From Nitzschia sp. DOCU1 (taxonomy: Eukaryota; Bacillariophyta; Bacillariophyceae; Bacillariales; Bacillariaceae): 64,000 bases of DNA. Location: NCBI GenBank assembly GCA_951394045.1, contig OX595992.1, positions 496,001 through 560,000 of the forward strand, read 5' to 3'. Of this stretch, positions 52,184-61,870 are shown piece by piece. The notes beneath the pieces are model-generated. The model searched no databases and was not told the DNA's origin. It saw only the letters and a list, made by a program, of their open reading frames with translations. Positions within the stretch are counted from its first letter, which is position 1; each line of letters begins with the position of its first letter. The position numbers and the translations under genes were made by a program.

Positions 52184-54434
52184 TCATGGTGCACTAGATC
52201 GAATCGCTTGCTTAGGTCGCGATTGTCCTCGATTTTTCTTTTGGTTTGTTCTACCGGCCTGATTCCGCTTGTCACAAAAGGCGCGGTAGACTTTGCCCCC
52301 GTCCTCGTCACGAGCAACTTTGGTGGCAAAGTCCGCATCGCCAAATCGAACGACGGCATCTACGGGCACCAGTTGCCGCGCAATGCCTTTGGCAGCCAGG
52401 TAGTCGTATCGCGTTCGGATCACGCGATCAAAGGGATACGAAAAGTAGGCGGGGAAGTTGTTAATCTCAAAGGTTGGACGCAGACAGACCTTCTGCAGAA
52501 ATTCCCACTTTGGGCGGAGCTCCTTCTCGATCGAATATCCCAGAACGGGAGGTAATGTCGTCACGAAGGCGCCGACATCGGAAACTCCGATTTCGATCAA
52601 AAAATCGATCACCGGCGACATATCCTTTTGAGGGTCCATTGTAAGCAAGGCTGGGAAGGCTTTAAGCATCCGCCCAAGGTCGTCCTCCTGAACACCAATG
52701 TATTTTAAAAAGGCAGCCACCTCTTTCATTTCGTCGATATCTCTGCCCAGCAGCATAGGATACTGCTGCAAGACAGCGGCCAAGCCGTCCTCCCAGATGT
52801 CTAGTTCTTCTACCAAAAACCGCGCCACTGGCAGTATCTGTTCCTCGGCGTCGAGCAACAATACCGAGGGATACGCAGCGATGAGCTTGCCCAGATCTTT
52901 GGTTCCAATTTCAAAACGAAGTGCCGTGGCAGTGGCGGTCATGTTCTTGTACAATGCAGTAATCGTCTGGACCCGCTCTTCGCGGTATTTACCCCAGTCG
53001 GCCGACTCTGCATGTATTTCCGCCAGTTCTTCTTCATCCATGTCCAGTTCCATCGTCTGTTGAAGTTTGGGTACTGGGGCAAGCTTGTCGACTAGTTCTC
53101 GGCTGACGGGACGTCGCAGCAAAGGACCGATGCTTCCAATCGGCATACGCACTTTGTCGCTGCACAAGAAGGACACCAGCCGAAAGACTGCTGCTGGCGA
53201 CCGCGACAATAGCAGCGGAAGGGCTGTCTTATCTCGCGCAATGGCGCTCTTGGACACACCTAATTTGCTCATCATTGTAACTATTTGCACGGCCGACTTG
53301 GATCCTCGCATCGACAAGAGACCCGGACTCTCTCTGAGCACTTTTCGGGCATCGAATTTCCGCAGTCCCAGGTCTGTCTGCAAAAGACCTACGAATGATC
53401 TATTCATTGTCTCCTCCAAAGTTTCACCGCTAGACCCAGTAGTTGTCTCGTCGTCACTGTCTGATAAATCCGCGAGTGACATGCGCGGCATCATCATGGC
53501 CACATTTGGGCTGTGGGTCAGGATTGTACAAATATCTTTACCCGTCAGCCCAAACTCCGCCATCAACTCGACAACGTCGCTAAATCCATAGTTAGGGTGG
53601 GAGATACCTAGTCGGAGCACTTTGTTGTCGACGAGCTGTTGCAACTGCGACGTAGCCAGTTGGTCGTCCGCTTTGTTCCACAAGGTGTCCCTTTCTCTTA
53701 AAAAGATGCGGATTCTCCGTCGGGCTGTTCGTGTCAAAACGTAGTTTTGTACCTTTTCTCCCGCTTGCATGGCGGATTCGGCATCAGCACCCAATGCCAC
53801 TAGTTCTTGGGCTACGCGATAACGATTGAATTGTCCCATCCACGGATCCAACTGATCCTGACCCTGCAGAGAGGCAGCCAACGAATCAAGCACAGCCTCT
53901 GGGTTCAAAACTCTTTCATTTTCTGCAGCTGTTGCAGATGATGATTTATTGAAAAACCGTTTATTTGTCAAAAGCGGGGTCGGCGTAGTAGTCATGCCTG
54001 ACGGTAACACTCCCTCCGGCTCCCAGGCGAGTTGTTCTTCCTGCCGTCTCTTTTGCTCCGATACAAAGCGTAACAATGTTGAATCTACCAGAGGTGCACT
54101 AGATACTTTTCTTTTCCGTTTCCGTGTTCGTTCTAGTGTTGAAGATATAGGAAAGTAAAGAGGATGAGCAAAGACGAGAAATGTGGCGCGATTGGCCCAA
54201 AAGTAAACTCGACAATGGAGGAACCTTCGCCTTTTCGTAAAACTCACCAGGACTTTCAGGAGCAGTTGTGGTCACGGACAGCAATCTCGGCGTGGGTGCC
54301 CCCATCGCGTCTCCGTTCGTTCTACCTCGACCCGCCGCAGATGCATCCGATGATGACAATCCATTCGTTCTCGGTAAGGATACCGAGGCAAGGGCAATCA
54401 GCGCCGCAGCTCGGACGCAATTATTTACCCTCAT
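52184..54434 (-). CDS. mTERF-domain organellar protein
   Basis: Two exons, 54434-54248 and 54132-52184, with a 115-bp GT-AG intron (CCTG|GTGAGT ... ACTAG|AA); 711 aa. The ORF begins with a hydrophobic leader, 'CVRAAALIALASVSLP', that fits a signal peptide or organelle presequence; the region to about 100 is Ser/Arg-rich. From about residue 190 there are repeated 30-35-residue mTERF motifs with the typical Leu/Pro pattern, for example 'LTGKDICTILTHSPNVAMM', 'FDARKVLRESPGLLSM', 'WEDGLAAVLQQYPMLLGRDI', 'QEDDLGRMLKAFPALLTMDP' and 'VGAFVTTLPPVLGYSIEKELRPKWEFL'. mTERF proteins bind nucleic acid and act in transcription termination, splicing or ribosome assembly in mitochondria and plastids. A signal-peptide-like leader favours the plastid; the precise target is unknown. 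C-terminus is basic (NQKKNRGQSRPKQ). Confidence 0.85.
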
Positions 54435-55230
54435 ATTTCCGATCGTCTTGGTGGGATAAGATCGGATCCAATGGGTGAGGTTAACCTCTCTTGTCAATCG
54501 GATCTTCGTGGTAGTCCGACGAAGCAGGCAACAAGGAGAGGACCCAAATGCAGGAAAAGAGTCCTAAACTGCAACACCCATCAAGTTTCTTGGTGGATGA
54601 GAGCCCTCGGACACGTATCCCAGGACGTATTGGCGGCGGTTTTTGGTGCCGTTCCACCTGTACTGGAAAGCTACAGAATCATTTGGATTCTACATCACCG
54701 TTGATTTGCAATGTTGAGGTAGTTCAACTTTACCGTCTGTGCGACGCCCATTTCGTGACGTCTGCAATTGGAATCGGAGAAAAAGAAGTTATTAACGACG
54801 TGACGTCAACAGCAACTTTCCAGAATGTCCGATTAACTGGAAAATTTCATATCATTGCTACAGAAGGCACAGTACTGCGACGGAAGGATAAAGCTGACGT
54901 GTTTGGCGTGACTGACGAGAGCCGACGACTCAGCACGTCAGGCTTCGTCCGCCTTTCGAGCTCTTTTTCAAAAAATTTGGGGCACCTCTCCCCCTTTTCG
55001 TTTGTGCATGGGGGAGGAGGCGTCCGGATCACACGAAGCTGTGAAAACGGTTGCAACCATGACAAGCAGAGGCATAAAAATGTCCTACTACTTTCGCCCT
55101 ACATACAAGAGCGAATAACTAGGTGGCGAGACAAGCCGTCACCCCCTCCCAGCATCGCATTATCGTCTTTCGTGTTCACAAATCAAAGGAGCGGTGGAAA
55201 CAGTCAGCCACATTCTTTCACCGGAACAAA
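54435..55230. promoter_or_regulatory. Divergent promoter region, mTERF / cyclase
   Basis: 796 bases between outward-facing start codons, with four TGACGT-type sites clustered in 54756-54940. Confidence 0.5.
54756..54940. promoter_or_regulatory. Cluster of CRE-like TGACGT elements
   Basis: TGACGTC at 54756-54762, palindromic TGACGTCA at 54801-54808, TGACGT at 54895-54900, and the reverse form ACGTCA at 54935-54940. bZIP factors of the CREB/ATF type bind TGACGTCA, and TGACGT is the core of the diatom CO2/cAMP-responsive elements described for carbonic-anhydrase promoters. Location is 290-475 bp upstream of the cyclase ATG. Confidence 0.5.
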
Positions 55231-58200
55231 ATGGATCCCGCTGGAAGCCGAGGAACAGACCAGGGAAGCACCAGCGCCCACTCCAAGTCCGGCCTGCCGA
55301 ATATTGTAGAAGAGCGTTCAGATGAACTTCGGCACTCAGGCTCCTTTCTGCGGGAAGATTCACAGCGACCTCGGTCGCCGCCGCGTCTTTCGTCGGCACC
55401 GCCACCAGAAATTCCTCGATCACCAATACCTTCAGGTTCGGGCGGTTCAGATACTATGTCTGGCATGGGCATGGTGGGAAGTACGTATTCTATCCCGCTC
55501 AGTGATGGAGGTTCTTCTAAGATGAATTTTCAAAAGGCGAGGCCTTTTCGCGGACATGTGAGCGACTTGAGCGACGATTCTGATGGAGATCCGAATGCTC
55601 GGAGTGGTTTTGCCCCCGCGTCAAGTTCCAGCATGGCTTCTATATTGACTTCACCAAGTGGGCGACGACGTCCCTTAAATCTTCGATCCACTCAATTTCA
55701 GAGTACTGTGCAAAGGGCCAAGCCTATGCCAGGATTGCGGCGGAGTTTGAGTCTCGGACAGAATAGCGGACATAGCAGTATGGACTCGTCCGCGATGGAC
55801 AGCGTTGTGTCGGGAATAAGCGGTGGGCAGACGAGTGGAACCGTAATATCGGCCTTGAGTCTGGGTGCAGGAAGTGCGGGTGCCTTCACTAGCAACTTAT
55901 CTCGGAAATCACAGAATTTTCGAAAAAGTATCGCGAGGCACAGTGGTGCTCTGGCACGATTTACTCGTACGGGTAGTGGTATGGAAGCTGATGCCAGTGA
56001 AGCCGCCGGAAGTGCCCAAAAAGCAGCTGTGTACCGATACAGTATTGGAGACCCAGTCCTGATTCTCAACCATAATTCAAGATGGAGCAATTGTGTCAAC
56101 CGGCTCGGATTTCCTGCGGGAGGTGGAAGTACAGCGGACGAACAACGAGGGCCTTATTGTTATGTCCTTGCAACCGTCAAGACCATACACTACGAAGAAA
56201 ATGCGGTCTTTTATACAGTGACTAGAGCAGATACTGGTGTGGATGTGCGAGGGGATCCTGGTAAGTATCGAAGGGCGACGATGAAACTACGATGGGGGCA
56301 TGACTGACATCTCTTTCTCGTTTGGCTTCACAGGCTTTATGGAACCGATATTAAATAAGGCGGGGGAAGAAGCGGCACGGCAAGCAGCGACAGAATTTGC
56401 CATGGGGGGCTCCTGCGAAGATGAGGATCAAGACGAAGCAGACAACTCTCCGACAGAGGGAAACGACACAGCATTCAAGGTTGTGGAAAATATCTTGGAG
56501 GTCCTGCTACTGCCATTCTTTTTAATGTATGATCTCTTTGTGTTTGTGATCGGAGCTCGCCTCTTTCGGTGGGCTGAAGTTGTCTTTATCTTTACAAGAA
56601 GACAAGCCCATTCCTTCTTGCACGGCCACAACCCCTATGAATTTTCCACCACCATTACGACGGTCAATCTGATAGTTGTTTGCAGTATCTGGTACATGTT
56701 TATTGATCAGGCACGGTTGGCTTTCTTTCCCACTAACGCGGACTATGCACTGGCAGTGGTGAATTTCATTATTTGGTGTATCTTGACAGTCGAGCTTGGT
56801 TTTGAGGTTTTCATTCGACCCGACGAATATCATGCTTTGATTCAGTCCGAAAAAGCGTACACACCAACAACTGTGCGCTTCATCAGTGGCCTTCACTTGA
56901 TTGTTGAGTTTGTCTCCTTGGCCTTTTTTGTACCCGAATTCCTTTGCTTGTTTCAATCCGATTTGACGTGCGACGACCGACCCAAGTTTTCCTTCCTGCA
57001 TTCAACGATACTTGCGATCAGCGGGCCGACAAGATTAGATTCCTGTGCGGGGCGGGCATTTTATGCATGCATACGGCTCAGAGTCTTTGGGCTTGTACGG
57101 CATTGGAAGAACATGTGGATCAATACGAAATACCTCAAGCGGGAAAAGCAGAAGGATCTCGAACACAAATTGAACCATCGCAACCGCGACAAATCCGAAA
57201 AGCAAACTGACGAAGGTGATCTACGGCAAAGTATCAGAGCTCCGAATCTAGTCCGACTGGAGCAGAAGCAACGCAATGTGGCCTTGATCAATGCTTCCAA
57301 TATTGGTACGGCCCTCATGGTGACGAACTCATACCGCGCCTTGACGATTCTAGTGATGATCTTGGGAGTCCTTCCCATGATCACCCTCATCTATTTCACG
57401 GGCGTGGTAAATTCGGTTAATACTGAGATGATTGAACAGCTTCAGTTGACGAACATTCTAGTGAAAGAAGAAAATGCAACGAATTGCGAGTTCTTGGTGG
57501 ATTCAGTCCAAACCTGGGCAAATTCCTGGTACTCTCGAGACAGCCCATTAATAACGTCACCCACCGACGACTTTTTGATAGCATTGGTTCTCCAGCCCGC
57601 ACGCTGCCCGGACTACTTTGAATCGTTGTCATTTGGGAATCTCCGATTTCGAGAAATTTCGTGTTCGAAGCTGGAAGGGCTCTACAACATGGAACTACAG
57701 CCGGAAGAATATGACAACTGCATTGTCGGGGCTCTTCTTGGAACACAGGGTAGCGATCTGCAATCGATTGCACATAATTTTGATCTGCGGAAGGGCAATC
57801 TGCAAATTGCGAGCTCGTCATCCGCAACAGACTCGATTTTACTGGAAGGCGGAGATTCATACGAAACTACATACCAAGTTTCCGCTTGCTTCAATCAGAC
57901 GCACGGCATTGAGGCATCGTAAGTATTGCTGCAGGTCTATGTTTGTTTTTGTGTTGGGTGAAATTAAATTACTGACGGCTCACCAACATGAAATGTCTTC
58001 AGGGCTTTGTTATCTTTCATCCTTCAATTTTGCTTGCTGTTTACGGCTCTTGGAGGTCTAGTCATATTGCGACGAGATGCTGAAGATTTGGTTCTGGGTC
58101 CACTGCGAAGTATGCTCAAGATTGTGGCCCGATATGCTAAGAACCCGCTTGCGCAAGCCGCATCGTCGAGCAAAGACAATCAGAGTGTGATTAGTGATTC

Positions 58201-59756
58201 CGAATCGGAAGCGTCCAGCCGTGGCTCCGACGGAGAAGGATCCGACGGCGATGGCTTTGGTACATACGAAACGGAACAACTGATTACCGCAGTTGCGAAA
58301 ATTACAGACTTGCTTCGAAAATGTTGGGGTAAGTCATCGTTTTGTTAGACATTCTTCTGATGCCCTAGAATAAAAGCTCATCCATTTTTATTTCTCAACA
58401 GGTGTCGCTGGAGCTGATATCATTTCCACCAACTTGGCGTCTCGAGAAGGGGCACTCGCCGAAGTTTTCAATCCCACAGTTCCAGGAAAGTCTGTGTACG
58501 CTCTTTTTGCCTTTGCCGCCATTAATGGATTCGATCACGCCCTCAAATGTCTGGGTGGAGACGTTATGATTTTGATCAACGACGTGGCTGCCGTCTTGCA
58601 TGGAGAAGTGTATCGATGGGGGTTTGGAGACTCGGGTCAGTGTAACAAGAATCTTGGAGCAGCCTTCCTCATGGTATTTCGTATTGGACTGGTGAAGGAA
58701 GTCGTCGAAAAGCTAGAAGAGGCTACGAAGGTTGTGTTTTCGACGTCGGATGCGAAAAAGTCCGTCAAGAAGAAGAACAAGATCGGCCCTGCCCATGTTC
58801 GGTCGTCCTCAGAGGGAACTAAACCGAATTCGTGGGCCCGCCTTGCAAGTTCTCGAAACGCAGCGCAGCTAGTCAAGAGCAAGGCGTTCAGTGCCAACGA
58901 ACACGATGCCATGGCAGATGCGATGAAATTGTCGCTTCAATCACTGCCTGGTATAGCCACATTTACCGATCGGGCTGTCATTGGCATGCTGAAATCCTTC
59001 GCCGGTATCCATCGAGACAACAAGCTAAGGAGTTGGAGTCGAGATTTCCGACTGAGTGCAGGTGTGGGTGCCTTTGAAGTGAATATGATTTTTGGTATGG
59101 ATGCTGGTTGGGCAGTCGAAGGAGCTGTCGGTAGCGAATACAAGATTGACGCCACATATTTGTCGCCACACGTTAACATGGCGTCTAGAATGATGAGCGC
59201 CTGCAAACACTATGGAGTGACCATTTTACTGAGCGAAGCTGTTCAAGAACTCATGTCCGATACGGCCAAGACAAAACTGCGCAACGTCGATCGCGTTACT
59301 GTAAAGGGAAGCGTCCGAATCCAAAAGATCTTTACTTTCGATGCACGTCATAAAGGAGCTGACTTTTTTCTGTTCAGTCGCTCTGAGGATTTGGCTGACA
59401 TTGATGCGGAACAATACGTTCCTTCGATTTGGAACACAGATCAAGACCTTCAAGCCATGAGACACCATGTGACGGACGACTTTGAGTCCGAATTCAACGC
59501 GGGAATGAAGGCATACTACTCAGGTGACTGGCCAGCTGCTATTCGCAAACTCGAAAGTGCCAATGAAATCATGGTCGATGCTGCCATGGAAGAAGGATAT
59601 CTTCACGACGAGATGGACGACACTCCCGATCGTAAGGAATTGTATCGTAGTGAAACTGCCGACGGTCCTTGCAGTTACCTTGTACACTTTATGAAGTCAA
59701 AGGGAGGTGTAGCCCCAGAAGGATGGGCAGGCTGGCACCCGCTCTTGAGCAAGTAA
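55231..59756 (+). CDS. Multi-pass membrane protein with class III cyclase domain, metal sites lost
   Basis: Four exons (55231-56260, 56334-57918, 58003-58328, 58402-59756) with GT-AG introns of 73, 84 and 73 bp, all phase-checked; 1431 aa. Residues 1-340 are Ser/Gly-rich and cytosolic. Next is a block of about five hydrophobic segments ('LLLPFFLMYDLFVFVIGA', 'VNLIVVCSIWYMFI', 'LAVVNFIIWCILTVELGFEVFI', and two more) resembling an ion-transport domain without a convincing S4 or pore. A further membrane pair ('ALTILVMILGVLPMITLIYF' and 'ALLSFILQFCLLFTALGGLVIL') encloses an extracellular loop with Cys and Asn-x-Ser/Thr. The C-terminal part (about 985-1300) is a class III nucleotide cyclase domain. 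Family members have FCDI and NIGD motifs; here FAAI (Ala1020) and NLGA (Ala1067) replace the two metal-binding Asp. Asn1239 and Arg1243 in 'VNMASRM' are kept. It is either inactive or a C2-like half. Confidence 0.8.
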
Positions 59757-60211
59757 ATGTATGAGCTCGAAGCTATGACAATTGGTATCGTAGCATTAGT
59801 AGCAGCATGTCGTCAATTACTACATACAGTAAACCATGTCTAGTAGAGTAGAGCTAGCGTGCTCTCGCCCTTGCGAGGAGCCGAAGATTGAGTCGCATGA
59901 TTCATTCGTGTCTGCGCGTGTGGCGGGATGGTGGCAATCACGAATTTCCATTCCTACAAGTCGATTCAACGGTCGACAGTATCGAGCACGCCGAACCACT
60001 CCGTCGAAAAAGCCCAAAAGTCCGTGCGACAAAAACACATGACGAGGTTTTACGACCATGGCGCACTCCGAGTGCAAGTGACCCCCCCCCCACTACCGTG
60101 TGATCACAGTATTGCGTTTTGTCATTGAATAGGAGACAAAAGCCTTGAGTGCTCACACCACAGCTACGAATACTAGCTAGCTAGCCAGCACCCACCACAA
60201 CTGTCATCATC
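59757..60211. other. Intergenic region, cyclase to PH protein
   Basis: 455 bases with a run of 10 C (60082-60091). Holds the cyclase 3' UTR and the promoter of the next gene. Confidence 0.45.
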
Positions 60212-61792
60212 ATGAACAAGTTAATTGAACAAACGAAAAAAGCCGCCAACAAGGCGCGTCAAGCCAGCATCTCCAATCTCAATGCCGCATCGACGGCTCT
60301 CTCCAATGCCAGTGGCGCCAACATTAAATTGACCACTGCCAAGACGGACGAAGAATTGAAACGTCTGTTAGGTGAGGAGCCAGTTGTATTTTCCGGCTCT
60401 GTTTGGAAACGACGAGGCGGACTGGGCAAACTCGCGTCGTATGCCAGTGCCTGGGAATCACGGCATTTGCAATTGCGAGGATCGGTCTTGCTGTATTTTG
60501 ACTCGGATCCCACAAAGGCCTTGTCATCGTCCACCAATGAAATCCAGCTAGAATTACTTCGTGGTTATATTGATTTGGCAGAAGAACGAGCCACGGTGCA
60601 AGCCACGACGGGACATTCGGGGGCTCCCTCGCCATTTTGTTTGAGCATCAAAGTCCCAGTGGGTTTGGCGCAAGAAACGAAATGGAAATTGTGTTTTGAT
60701 CATCATCAAACACAAATGGAATGGCTCATGGCTATTTCAGATGTAGTTGTTCAATACAGTGTCGATTTGTACAATCGAGCATTACTGGAGGCTGCGAATC
60801 CTAGTAATCATGGGGGGTCGAATCTACAGGATCTACGACGACCACCTGTCTATGAACCGGGAACACGAGAATTACTCAATGGAGCGAGTGGCAATGTCAA
60901 TGTTGGATCTCCGACCAAGTTACGATCCAATTCCTTTCAACTTGTGGATAGTCCTCATCAACTATGGATGATGGTCGATTATACACTGGAACGAAAGACG
61001 ACACTTTCCAAGGAACAACAAGCCAAAACAAAAGCCTCGGTCGACACAGCCTTGCAAGTCATGGAGCGATTGCTGGCCGAAGAGCGGAATCAACGATCTG
61101 TGGCGTCTCAAAAAGTAAAGGCTTTGGAAATTGAAGTGGAAGATGCTCGAAAATGTAAAGAACAAAGCGAGCAAGAACTTGCCAAAGTATCGTCGGAAAA
61201 GAAATCATTAGAGACGGAACTGGCTATTCGAATATCGACGCATGACCTGGGGGATGGTCAACACAGCCAAGCCGTTCAAGATAATGTCGAATTGAGAACC
61301 AAGGTGGAAAGGCTAACACAAGAGTTAGAGACCAAAACAAAAGAATTTGAAGAGTCGAAAGCAGAGGAGGAGGAGGAAAAGATGGCGCTGGAGCAGAAAC
61401 TGGCGGAACTAGAAACCAAACTTGTGATTGCAGAAAGTGAAAGGGAAGAAGCCGTAAACAAGGCGAAACTGGATGTTGGGGAAACGCAAAGGGAAGAAGC
61501 AGAAGCCACCAAATCCACCCTCACGGCACGAATCGCAGAACTGGAAAAGGAAATAGAAGACAACAAGAAAGAATATCAAGAAGCCATCCAAGCGCTGGCA
61601 ACTAGCTTTCAACAAAGTATTGGTGGCGTTTCGGCGTCGTCGCCTGCCAAGGAAAACGGAACAACCAACGCGGAGGCAAATGGGAAATCATTGACCGACG
61701 TGGCCACTCCGGTGATTCACCGAACCCGATCCGATGGCTCGTCCCTCGGTGCTGAGGAATTTCAAGATTGTATCGAACTTGATAGTCGATAA
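60212..61792 (+). CDS. PH-domain protein with long coiled coil
   Basis: 526 aa, intronless, ATG 60212. The N-terminus (1-45) is a basic Ala-rich helix. A pleckstrin-homology domain covers about residues 57-175: 'VFSGSVWKRRGGLGKLASYASAWESRHLQLRGSVLLYFDSDP' gives the first strands with the basic loop that binds phosphoinositides, and 'WKLCFDHHQTQMEWLMAISDVV' the C-terminal helix with the conserved Trp. A linker (176-260) is followed by about 215 residues of charged heptads (Glu/Lys/Gln-rich, 270-490), a dimeric coiled coil, and a short Ser/Thr tail. Likely a peripheral membrane adaptor that dimerises; lipid specificity and partners are unknown. Confidence 0.75.
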   Translation: MNKLIEQTKKAANKARQASISNLNAASTALSNASGANIKLTTAKTDEELKRLLGEEPVVFSGSVWKRRGGLGKLASYASAWESRHLQLRGSVLLYFDSDPTKALSSSTNEIQLELLRGYIDLAEERATVQATTGHSGAPSPFCLSIKVPVGLAQETKWKLCFDHHQTQMEWLMAISDVVVQYSVDLYNRALLEAANPSNHGGSNLQDLRRPPVYEPGTRELLNGASGNVNVGSPTKLRSNSFQLVDSPHQLWMMVDYTLERKTTLSKEQQAKTKASVDTALQVMERLLAEERNQRSVASQKVKALEIEVEDARKCKEQSEQELAKVSSEKKSLETELAIRISTHDLGDGQHSQAVQDNVELRTKVERLTQELETKTKEFEESKAEEEEEKMALEQKLAELETKLVIAESEREEAVNKAKLDVGETQREEAEATKSTLTARIAELEKEIEDNKKEYQEAIQALATSFQQSIGGVSASSPAKENGTTNAEANGKSLTDVATPVIHRTRSDGSSLGAEEFQDCIELDSR

Positions 61793-61870
61793 CGATGGTA
61801 CCAAGGGGGGTGGCAATAAATACTATTAGACTCAAAAGGGTTTCAATGCTCTAGTTATAGTAGCAGTAGC

